From: Carya illinoinensis
Lineage: Eukaryota > Streptophyta > Magnoliopsida > Fagales > Juglandaceae
Direction of reading: 5' to 3'
Assembly: GCF_018687715.1 (NCBI RefSeq)
Contig: NC_056755.1
Span: 18,179,501-18,243,500, forward strand
Length of the DNA: 64,000 bases
This document shows, in pieces, positions 33,643 through 43,757 of the stretch; the first letter of the stretch is position 1; each line of letters starts with the position of its first letter. The notes under the pieces are model-generated. The model did not search any database, was not told where the DNA came from, and saw only the letters and a list, made by a program, of their open reading frames with translations. A program made the position numbers and the translations under genes.

Positions 33643-34027
33643 GGGGGAGGGAGGTGAAGGCCCAAGCAGAGTAGAGAAGAAAGAGAGAGAGAGAGAAAGG
33701 AAATCTGAATGGGGGCGGGGTGGAATCGCAGTAGAGACCTAGAGTTTTTTTTTTTCATTTTATAAAACCGGGTACCGGGTTTTAAACTCGGGTTTCGGAT
33801 TTAAAATCCGGTACCCGGACCGGATTAATCCGGTTTTTTAAATCCGGGTATCGACCCGGATTTGACCCGGTCCGAAAACCGGAACCAGAATCCGGTTATC
33901 CGGATTTCCGGTCCGGGCCGGATAAAATCCGGCCCGTATGAACAGCCCTAATTTTATGTACTTCCTATTTACATGGGTTTCGCCTAATTTCATTCGCTTC
34001 AATGAAATTTCTTACTTATCAAAAAAA

Positions 34028-36177
34028 TTACTAAGTACAACCTCGTCTGTTTCTTTTTTTTTTTTTTTTTTTTTTGGGTCGTATACGACCATTTCATTAT
34101 TTCTAGTTCCCAAATTACACTGTAACTTTGAATCTATGTCGACTCACATGAAGCAAGATTCTTTGCCTAATCCTAATATACCAATAGATGTATATGGAAT
34201 ATGAAAACTAAAATCATCTTGAGAAAAGTCTTACACAATCTTTTTTATGTTTTGCAGCAAAAACATCATACCCATTAAATAAATAAATAAATAAATAAAA
34301 ACAGTCATGAGGCTCTTTACAATTTTGCCAAAGAAATGATCACCAAAAAAACAACAGCACCACCAACAGTCGCAGAAATAAACCTATTAAACATAAATCA
34401 TCCATGTGACGGCAAAATGTAAAGCATACCAGAAGGTAGATGAGAATTCTTAAATGCGACAAACCAAATCCAAGCAGCTGGCACAAGCAACGTACCCGAG
34501 CTAGATGAATAATAAAAACCCAACAACCAGCAAAAACTGAGAAATTAAACAACAAGCAACTGATACAACCAACGTACTTAAGGTAAAGCAACAATCAAAA
34601 CCCAACAATCAGGAAAAACGAAGAAGCTCGATCAATTTATGGAACAGAGTGAGAAAATCAGATAAATACAACCCTCAAAGAAGCACAGATTTTAAAGAAA
34701 AACCCCAGAAACTCACTGCATAGACCAAACCAAGAAACTAGATTAATTAATGGAACAAAGGTACAAAATCAGATGCATACAAATATCAGGGCAGCACAAA
34801 TTTAAAAATGCTAAAGCTAATTATAGACCATTTGGAAAATCTAGCTTTATCCAATTATTGAGCTGCAGTTTTCACTTTTAGAATTGAAAGTGACCATCTA
34901 TTTAAAATTCATTCCAAGTTTCTTTTATTTGTTCAATTTGGATATAAAATAAATGCACAATACTGGGATAGAAAAGAAGCGCATCTGATTTATAGCTTAA
35001 GAACCGTGTTATAATTGACGGAAATGTTACAAGCCAAGCTTTAGTTTGGTTAGAAGAAGGCCCCAAAGCAATTATGCCTCATATTTCAAGATAGAAATAA
35101 TGTAATGTTTTCTAATGAATGAGATTGGCTTGATTTATAAAGGAAAAAAATAAAAAATAAAAAAAAATAAAACAGAACAACAACCGGGGGAATTCAATAA
35201 AACATGTAGATGCAAGAGTTTGGCTAGGTTTGGACTAGGTGACTAAATTGATAAATTTGCATAGGACTTGGTGACTAAGATGGTAGACTTCATCTTATGT
35301 TTTGTTTTGTAATTTAGATGAATTTAAAACGCTTTGACTTTATTTATAGCTATTTTGATTTTATCTAAAAGTTGTTAGGAAGTGTTTTAGGTAAGTCAAG
35401 AGTATACAAATTGAGTTCCAAGAATTTTAGTATTATCTAGAGAAAAGTTTAAATGAGAAACTACTACTTCTGAGAAGATAAAGTGCCAGGTGTCAGCATC
35501 CTGTCATAAGAGTCCATCATGACAAAGTCGCTCCACTAGCAGAGTCCTACTGCAATTCAAATTGGTTTCAGTTTGTTTATTTAAGGGATCCTACTGGTTA
35601 GGATCTATAGAGATTCAGTTGTTGATAGTTTTTAGAACACTTTCATAGTGCTTATTTTGGTGAGAAAATTCCTTGGAGAATTTTCATATTATTTCTCTCA
35701 AACAATGTGATCGTATCCAAGATTGAGATCGAAGACATCGAGTGTTTGTGATTCAGCCATTGGAATTCTAGGAGAAAAGCCAACATTTGAAAATCATCAA
35801 AAGTTTTGGCTGCTATTGCGGTAGAAGCAAATGGGTCATTTGTTGTTTCAAGTAAGATAGTCAATCAATAAAGGTTTTGTAATTGAGACTTGCTTGTAAT
35901 TGATTTTCAAATAATAAAATTAACTTTTCTCGGTTTAGCTGCCCTATAGGATTTTACCTTTAAATAGTTCTTTAAAAAGCTCCCTTCGTTACCAAGACTG
36001 GTGTTATGCAATTCATTTACTTTATATTATTGTTTTATTATTAAATAATTACATTATTGACGACTAACTAATTTGTTAAGTGAATTGGTAAATCTTTGTG
36101 TTACAATACAGGGACATTTGGGTAATTTTAGTTTAGGCTATCTTTATTAGTACTTCCATCCTATCATTTTATACAAT
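34028..36177. other. Intergenic DNA with a possible old LTR
   Basis: Contains poly-T (34054-34075), an (AAAT)n run (34274-34301) and no credible gene. The part from about 35350 to 36000 has LTR-like features (a TATTTAAGGGATCC core at 35578, then CT-rich leader-like sequence ending CCCTATAGGATTTTACC), but no second copy or coding remnant is present in the window. Confidence 0.4.
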
Positions 36178-36666
36178 ATGAAGATGATAGATCATTATTT
36201 GGCTAAAAATATTTACACCATTGGAAGCAGCTCAATACCCTTAAAAGGCCTATTGGGCTAACCAGTGGGCCTAGGTTGCAAGTTGGGTCGCCAACCAAGG
36301 GTCCCCTGAGAACTTGGGCTTTACTCAGAGTCCAATCCATCTTGGGCCTCCAAGGAAATAATTGTCTGAGAGTCCTCCGAGTAAGAAAAGATATCCAATT
36401 GTTCAAGTATAGATAAACTCTTCACCCTTAGACTTGAATTTTGAATAGCTGTAAACCCACTATGACATAATAATAGAAGTCTCACGGACTCCATATATAT
36501 AAAGAAACCAGGTAGGTAGAGATCATCTCATTCATTGGTATTAAAAAAAGAGCTCTCCATCGTGATCACTAACTTAGGCATCGGAGGTGTTCCTAGAACC
36601 TCCAAGCCACCCTACTCATTGGTTGCTAGTGATTGTGCATGAGTAGCAGTGAAACACGTCCATAAT
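36178..36666 (+). repeat. Probable 5' LTR of the first gypsy element
   Basis: A TATA-like CCATATATATAAAGAAACC lies at about 36490; the end of the segment has the ACTTAGGCATCGGAGG phrase and ACACGTCCATAAT just before TTTGGCATCG, as in Tat LTR ends. The left boundary is a guess because no second LTR was available to compare. Confidence 0.45.
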
Positions 36667-36717
36667 ATTTGGCATCGTTTGTGGGATTCTTTGGCCTACA
36701 ACCAGTGTACATTTCAC

Positions 36718-37660
36718 ATGGCCACCACAACTCAATCTCAAGCAACTAGAGATCAGGAGATAACATCGTAGAATATGTAGGGAAGGTTTGCAGAGATGGA
36801 AGAAGTGGTGAAGAAACTTATTACCAAGTTGGAGTTGTTACGAAAGGAGAATGAAGTCCTCAAAGCAAGGAATGGCCCTATTGGAGAGGATATGGCACCC
36901 AGCCAGAGCAAAATGAAAGCGCACAGTGCCAGGGTAAGCAAGCCCCCCCACGATCTGCGTAGTTTGATGGACAAGTATGAAGAGATGGTCAATTGATCAG
37001 CTATTGTCCAACACCAATCTGCCGTTTTGTGCAAAAATAATAGCGATACCGTTGCCACCAAAATTCAAAATCCCATTGATAGATCTGTACGACGGATCTA
37101 AGGACCCCGTGGAGCATTTGGAAACTTTCAAAGCTCACTTAACACTCTGTGGGTTCCCCGAAGAGGGACATTGAAGGGAATGGCTTGAGGATGGTTTGGG
37201 GTGTTGCAGTTGGGATCCATAGACAATTTTGAAGAGTTGGGTCATCAGTTCTTGACCCAGTTTATGGCAAGTTAAAGGCATAGGAAGCCGATAGCATACT
37301 TGTTGACAATAAAGCAAAGATAAGAGGAGAGTTTGAAAGTGTATCTTGCACAATTCAATAAAGAAAGAATGACGGCTAACAACCAGGATGAGAAGATCGT
37401 GCTAGCTGCCCTTCTTGGGGGCATATGGCCAAATTGGAGAGGAAGACCCCTTCCACTTTATGGGAATTTGTGGAAAGAGTAGATGACTTTGTTAACGCTG
37501 AAGATACAATAATCGCCTTAACTGATCGATCAAAGAGAAAGAATGAGCGTATGTCGAATGAAGGCTAGAAAAGAAATTAGGATAAAGGACAGAAGGCAAG
37601 GAGGGGCCAACATGAAGAAAGGCGGGACAAAAATATAAGGCAACACAACATGAAGAAAGG
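36718..37660 (+). pseudogene. gypsy GAG, broken
   Basis: From the ATG at 36718: MATTTQSQATRDQEITS, stops, then a coiled-coil segment MEEVVKKLITKLELLRKENE (from 36796), then the retrotrans_gag landmark IPLIDLYDGSKDPVEHLETF with FKAHLTLCGFPEEG (to about 37170). Later pieces toward 37560 correspond to the C-terminal GAG region (QYNKERMTANNQDEKIVLA-like). Several stops and frame changes make it non-functional. Confidence 0.85.
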
Positions 37661-38169
37661 CAACTATGTATACTATTTTAGCATGCATAACCAAGATAAA
37701 GCAAAGAAGACTAGGCATGGCGAGGATCAAGGGCGATAGTCCAAAAAGTACTACACGTATCATAATACGAGTGGGCATAGAACTAAAGAATTCCAACAAA
37801 GAATTGAAGACGCGAGGGATAATGGCGAGCTGGAGTGCTTGGTCACCCAGAACACCACTCCACCACAACATTTTGGCGACTAGAAGCCAGAGCGTAAACC
37901 CTGACAAAGTGAGAGCCCAAGAAGTAAGGGCTCACCAAAAAGGGGAGGTGGTTGCAGGAGTCATGAGACTGACGTCCTAGGTAGGATACAGATCAAAGAA
38001 ATTTGCCTCTAGGAGATATACTAACGATCACTAGAAGATATGTTGGAGGTGGCCCAACTTCCTCCAGGAGGAAGGCATACGCTAGGTGGGCAAGATATAA
38101 GGAAGGCCTGGCAATCAGCCTTGAATGTAGCTCTTCCCCACAATCTCCTTTGGCGATGAGGATTTATGG

Positions 38170-41100
38170 GGAGTCGTGTACCCAGATAATGACGCATTGG
38201 TAGTAATGATGCTAGTGGCGAATTATATAACACAAAGAATACTGATTGATAATAGAAGTTTAGCAAATGAACTATTCAGGGATGCCTTTGCCAAGATAGG
38301 AATTATAGTATATCCATTAGCAGCCCATGGGGTCCATCACATTGCCAGTGTCATTAGGCACAGATCCTCACATCGCCACCACCATGACAAAGTTCTTGGT
38401 AGTAAGAACACAATTGACATATAATGCCATCATTGGTCAGCCCACGTTGAAAACTTTAAGGGTGATAACCTCAACTTATCATTTAAAAATGAAGTTCCCA
38501 ATGAAGGTGGGAGTTAGTGAGGTGCGCGGCAAACAAATGCTCACCTGAGAATGTTACATTCAAGAGCTCGGGCAAGGAGAAAGGGGGGTAAAGGTGGTCG
38601 AGCTGCAGGAAGATGTAAATGTGGCCCCCTACCACCACCAAAGATATTTATGATTAAGGCAGAAACAAGAGACAAAGATGCCTTGAAACAAGGAGAAGTA
38701 GATGAGTCCTTAGAGCTTGTCAATTTTGACTTGGCCCATCCAGAAAGCTATGTAAAGATTGGAACCAAAATGAAAAAAGAGGAAAGGTGGCAAATGACAC
38801 AGCTCCTCCTCGAGCACAAAAATGTCTTCGCATAGAGTCATAAGGAGATGCCCGAAATTGGTGAGGACGTCATTGAGCACAAGCTAAATATCGACCCAAG
38901 AGCATGGCCAATCAAACAAAAGAAAAGAAATTTTAGTACAGAGAAGTATGAGGCAATTTCAAAAGAAGTAGATCCGTTATTAGAAGTCAAGTTCATTAGA
39001 GAAACTCAGTACCCAAAGTTGTTATCAAATGTGATGTTGGTGAAGAAGTCCAACAGGAAATGGCGAATATGTGTGGACTTCATGGATCTCAACAAGGCTT
39101 GCCCAATAGATAGCTTTCCCCTCCCATAGATAGACTTAATAATCAACGCCATAATGGAGCATAAAGTTCTAAGCTTCATGGATGTCTATTCGAGATATAA
39201 CTAAATCAGGATGAGTCAGGCTGACCAGGAGAAGACAGCTTTTATAATTGACCAGGGGCTGTGTTATTACAAGGTTATGCCTTTTGGCCTGAAGAATGTA
39301 GGGGTGACGTACCAAAGACTAGTAAACAAGATGTTTAAATATCAGATAGGCCAGAGTATGGAAGTCTATGTGGATGACTTGCTGGTGAAGAGTATGGAGT
39401 TTGGTAGCATATGAAGAACCTTAGAGAAGCCTTCTGTGTATTATGGCAGTACAAGATGAAACTCAATCCAAAGAAATGCGCATTTGAAGTGCAGTCGGGT
39501 AAATTTTTGGGATTTATGTTTTCAGAGAGGGGCATCAAAGCGAACCCCAAGAAATTGCAAGCGATTATTGAGATGAAGTCACTCGCGAGTTTGAACAAGG
39601 TCCAGAAGTTAGCAGGGAGAATAGTAGCCCTCAACATATTCGTGTCCCGATCGACAAATAAGTGCCTTCATTTCTTTCAAGTGTTAAAAAAGGCCCAAGG
39701 CCGGGATGCCAGATGTGAAGAGGCATTCACATAGCTGAAAAAAATACTTGGCCCACCCGCCATTGCTTAGCCAAACTAAGCCAAGGGAACCTTTCTCACT
39801 GTATTTGGCTGCAACTCCAAATGCCATGTTAGTAGCGTTAGTGAGGGAGAAAGGGAAGGAGCAAAGACTGGTATACTATGTAAGTAGAGCTTTGAGAGGA
39901 GCTAAGGCAAGATATTCACAGATTAAGCTGATCGCTTTCACCGCCGTAAAAACTGCACAACGATTACACCCTCACTTTCAAGCCCACCTGATAAGGATCG
40001 TTATGTAATGGCCCAACACCTCGGGACGACTGATCAAATAGTTCATAGAACTTAGTGAGTACGGCATCAGTTATGTTCCCAAAACTATCGTCAAAGGCCA
40101 AGTCCTGGCTGATTTTGTAGTGGAATTCATGAATTTTCTAGAAAAGGTGCCCAAGGCTCCCGAGAGGGCACCATGGCGAGTGAACAATGACGAATTATCT
40201 TGTTGAGCAGGAGGTGACGTGGGCGTTCACATGGTGAAAAGCGATGGAGTGAATTTGTATCATGCAATACGACTGAAGTTAATAAAGTACCTCCACCAAG
40301 TTCAAGAAAGCAGAAGCCTCCTTTGTTACTTTTGAATTGAGCGGATCCCTCAAGGAGATAATTGGAAAGCAAATCGATTGACACAAGTAGCATCTGCAAA
40401 GCAAGAGGAGACTTTACCCTAGGAGGTTAACCTTTGAGCAATAGACACACTGGCCATTGGAAAGGAGGCCTTAGAGATCAAGAAAAGCACGCTAAGATAG
40501 GTAGATGACATAATCAAGTACTTGGAAACAAGGGATCTTCCTGTCTCTTAGGAAGAAGTAAGGAAAGTTAGAAGTAGGGCGACTCAATTCATCATGGTAG
40601 ACAGGACACTATAAAGACAAGATTTTTCATTCCCATCGTTAAGATGCATCTCGTAGGAAGAACCTAAGTTTGTGATGAGAGAGGTGCATGAAGGGGTATA
40701 CAGAAACCATGAGGGTAGTGTACTACTGGCCAAAAACCTTAAAAGATGCAAAGAAGTTCATAAAAAGATGTGTCCAGTGCTACCTCCAATCACCAATCCC
40801 AAATGCACCTCCCGAGGAGCTGAGATCAATAACCTCCCCTTGGCCATTTGCTTAGTGGGGCATAAACCTAGTCATCCCTATGCCCCCAAGCAAAAGGGGG
40901 ACCAAGTTCATCATTGTCACGGTCAATTATTTTACCAAGTGAACAGAAGCTGAATTAATGGCAATAGTGACTACCTAAAGCGTGACAAGGTTCTTGTGGA
41001 ATACCATCGTGTGCAGATTTAGAGTACCCCAATGCATCATCTCCAACAATAGCAAACAGTTTGATTCTAGGCATTATTGCAAATGGTGTGGGGAACTAGG

Positions 41101-41641
41101 TAACAAAGTCAAATACTCATCCCTAGGACACCCCCAGGTGAATGGGCAGGTCGAAGCAACCAACAAAACTATTGTCGAGATATTAAAGAAGAAGGTAGGT
41201 GAGAAGAAGAGGACATGGGCAGACAAGCTCCCTAAAATCTTATGGGCATACATGACCACACCAAAAACCTCAATGAGTGAAACACCCTTCGCTGTAAAGC
41301 TATGATACTAATGGAAGTAGGGCTACCAAGTCACAAAAGGAAGATCTTCAATCCAAGCGCAAACAATGAAAGGCTAGAAGAAAATTTGGACCTACTAGAG
41401 CAGTTAAGGGCAGATGCAGAAGCAAGAATAGCGGCCTCCAAAATGAAGATAGAGCAGTATTTCAATAAGAGAGTAAGGCCTAGGTCTTTCAAGGTGGGCG
41501 ACCTAGTCTTGAAGGAAACTGGGGTAACTACCACAGAAGAAGGGAAACTAGGACTACGATGGGAAAGGCCATACATCATGGTGGCCAGCAACCAACTGGG
41601 AACCTAACATCTCAGAGACACCACGGGGAGTGAACTGCCTC
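38170..41641 (+). pseudogene. gypsy pol (protease, RT, RNase H, integrase), broken
   Basis: Protease remnant near 38215-38300 reads LVANYITQRILIDNRSLANE, where the active-site DNGSS-type sequence has become DNRSL. RT from 38848: KWRICVDFMDLNKACP, VLSFMDVYSRYN, then MPFGLKNVGVTYQRLVNKMF and YVDD at 39367-39378. RNase H near 39750-40010 (YYVSRALRGAKARYSQIK), second RNase H-like part near 40040-40400 (KTIVKGQVLADFVVEFM). Integrase: zinc-binding part near 40670-40800, core near 40980-41300 (CRFRVPQCIISNNSKQFDS, YSSLGHPQVNGQVEATN), then the C-terminal FNKRVRPRSFKVGDLVL region. Many stops. The last intact phrase before the hAT insertion is HLRDTTGSELP; sequence after the hAT continues HPWNAEHLRRYYV. 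Confidence 0.9.
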
Positions 41642-41822
41642 TAGGGGTGGGCAGCGGGGCCCCGTTACCCGCTACCCCGCCCCGTTCGCCCCGCCCCCGC
41701 ATAGGGCGGGGCTGGGCATCCGCACCGTCAGGGCCGGGGCGGGGCCCCCCGGCCCATAAGGTGTAACCCAGTTGGAGGCAGGGGACGGGGACGGACCCCC
41801 CCGGTCCGTTTTTCCCCCGCCC

Positions 41823-41880
41823 CACCCCGTATCATATATAATATATATAATATATATATAATATATATAATATATATATA
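41823..41880. repeat. (AT)n tract in hAT left end
   Basis: TATAATATATATAATATATA repeated over about 58 bp, between the GC-rich terminus and a 67-bp hairpin. Confidence 0.9.
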
Positions 41881-41887
41881 AGTTTAA

Positions 41888-41954
41888 GTATAACTTAAGT
41901 GAAACGGCACCGTTTTGTCATTGACAAAACAGCGCCGTTTCACTTAAGTTATAC
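41888..41954. repeat. 67-bp near-perfect inverted repeat
   Basis: Left arm GTATAACTTAAGTGAAACGG continues CACCGTTTTGTC; right arm is its reverse complement with only two mismatches and almost no loop. Lies in the presumed promoter/leader of the hAT transposase. Confidence 0.9.
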
Positions 41955-42130
41955 CCCTTACCCCTTACCCCCCCCCCCCCCGGCGTCCGAAACCCATACC
42001 CAGAAACTTCAAACCCTTCTCCCGAGTCCCTCCCCTCCCCTCCCCTCCGAAACCCCCAATCCCCTCCCTTCCGAGCCTAAGTCGCCGTGCCGCACGCCGT
42101 CCCTCCTCCCTCTGCCACGCCGGACGCACG

Positions 42131-43755
42131 GTATGTATAATTTTGTCAAATTGTCATTGATTTTCTTAATTTTTCTCCTTTAAATTATATATTTTTTTTT
42201 TGAGTTTTGATCGGAGATTGGAGGAAGGATGGGGTTGAATCGGAGATGGAGGATGGGATTTGTGAATTGTGTGCTGTGGATTCGTTGATTTGTCAAATTG
42301 TGTGATTGTCTCGGATTTCAAGCATTTTGGATGTTTCGGATTGCCCATTTTTGTTGTAAATTTCATTGAAACCCTAAACCCCTAAATCAATTTAGGGGTT
42401 AGGGTTTCGGATTGGGACCCTAAATTAAATTAGGGTTCCAATTCGAAACCCTAATTTTTTTTTAGGGGTTTCAATCATTGAAACCCCTAAATCAATTTAG
42501 GGTTTCGGATTGGGGTTCCAACCCGAAACCCTAAATTGATTTAGGGGTTTCATGGATTGAAACCCCTAAAAAAAAACCCTAAACTTGTTTGAGATAATAA
42601 TCATATACATATATATATTTATATACATATATAAATTATTTATATACATATATATAAATTTATGGAGTTGTGAAACTTGTTTGAGATAATAATCATCATG
42701 TAACACTATGATTTATTAGGGTTTTTGGCATCTTTCTTTTCTTGGCTAGGGTTGCTCTTGAAAGTATGAAATTAAGTTTTTGGCAAATTTGCACTTTTTG
42801 ATCTTTTTTATTTTTCATATTTTTTAAACATCTTTCAAGATTTTAAAAAATTAAAACATATACCAATATACTAATATTAATGTCAGTAACTATTAAGAAA
42901 ATAATTTTATAAAATTAAATTTATGAAAAGTAAAAATGAGAGAACAAAACTATGAAGCATATTATCATTTTTTTTTTTTTGTTTTATTTAAAAGTTTTAA
43001 AAAATTATAACTATTAGATAATTAAAATTCAAAAAAAATCAATTTGAAAATTATATAAAATCAAATATGGCCTTCATGAATGTCTTTTTTTATTCAATCA
43101 TTTAAGTACATATCATTTAATTGAATGATATCATTGGGTGATGAAGACAATGATAATTTTTGGGTGATTAAAATTATGATAATTTTTTTTATTCAATCAT
43201 TTAAGTACATATTCAATCATTTAAGTACATGTCATTTATTCAATCATTTAAGTACATATCATTTCCAATTACGAATTGAGAAAATCTGAGTATATTTAAA
43301 TGATTGAATAAAATTATCATATGTACTGTGGTAAAGTTTTATACTCATGACTCCACATGATATATATAACGTACACATGATTAACCTAAATTACCTTGGC
43401 CTATATATAAATGATACGAAATTAACCCCTACGCTTGCCAAAACTTAAAAAAGGGTAAAAAAGAGAAAAGAGAGAAGAATATAATGCCTATTAAAAATTG
43501 CCTATTAAAGTGGCCTATTAAAATAATGCCTATTAAAAATATGAAGCATCTCTCTTCGACTCTTCCTAATCAAATTATTTGGAATTGCTTATATGAGGTG
43601 TAAAAACTTATTATAGTGTAGTCATTCATATTATCATCATTATATATAAAAAGTACTTAATACATCAATAATAGTTTTGTATGTAGTTTTTGCTGATTGT
43701 GTTGGATTGCACTTTGAATTTTTTTTTTTTTTTTTTTTTTTTTTTGGAGAATCAG
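42131..43755 (+). other. Probable 5' UTR intron of the hAT transposase gene
   Basis: A donor CACG|GTATGTATAA at 42131 and an acceptor after a 35-nt poly-T stretch, GAGAATCAG at 43747-43755, two bases upstream of the start codon. Inside are CCCTAAA-rich inverted repeats (42366-42590), AT-rich sequence and short direct repeats around ATTCAATCATTTAAGTACAT (43190-43265). The splice sites are inferred from consensus only. Confidence 0.6.
42366..42590. repeat. CCCTAAA-rich nested inverted repeats in the hAT intron
   Basis: About ten copies of CCCTAA(A) or TTTAGGG in both orientations, arranged as nested palindromes around AAATCAATTTAGGG and GAAACCCCTAAA. The motif equals the plant telomere unit, but copies are not head-to-tail, so this is not telomeric DNA. 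Confidence 0.85.
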
Positions 43756-43757
43756 GA

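Larger units (their letters stand above)
32757..33950. mobile_element. Non-autonomous hAT element carrying host gene fragments
   Basis: Ends are TAGAGGTGTTCAACCGGG on the left and, on the opposite strand, TAGGGCTGTTCATACGGG on the right, flanked by a perfect 8-bp duplication ATTTTATG (32749-32756 and 33951-33958), as made by hAT transposases. About 180 bp at each end is a dense mosaic of CCGGGT/ATCCGG motifs, typical subterminal repeats. The centre holds a nepenthesin-type aspartic protease fragment, an adjacent unrecognised fragment and a GA microsatellite instead of a transposase. It sits inside the LINE 3' tail, which resumes at 33959. Confidence 0.88.
21930..34027. mobile_element. L1-type LINE, 5' half inverted, split by two later insertions
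   Basis: Three blocks belong together. Block 1 (about 21930-24425) is minus-strand L1: 5' UTR, ORF1-like region and endonuclease, reading from right to left. Block 2 (about 24430-25079) is plus-strand L1: the C-terminal zinc-binding RT region. Block 3 (32668-32756 and 33959-34027) continues plus-strand L1 3' sequence and ends CAATGAAATTTCTTACTTATC followed by a short poly-A, the common plant L1 tail. The LTR element at 25080-32667 and the hAT element at 32757-33950 interrupt the 3' half, each with perfect target duplications, so the LINE is older than both. The inverted-5'/sense-3' layout matches twin priming. Left boundary is approximate and no LINE target duplication was found. Confidence 0.75.

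Noticed and set aside
33549..33758. Ser/Leu-rich frame on the minus strand of the small hAT element
   Set aside because: Translation of the (GA)n microsatellite.
42366..42590. Interstitial telomere repeat
   Set aside because: Motifs alternate in orientation and are separated by other words rather than arranged head to tail.
43677..43757. Upstream extension of the transposase frame by 27 codons
   Set aside because: It reads through a poly-T tract into phenylalanines; a splice acceptor just before the ATG at 43758 explains it better.
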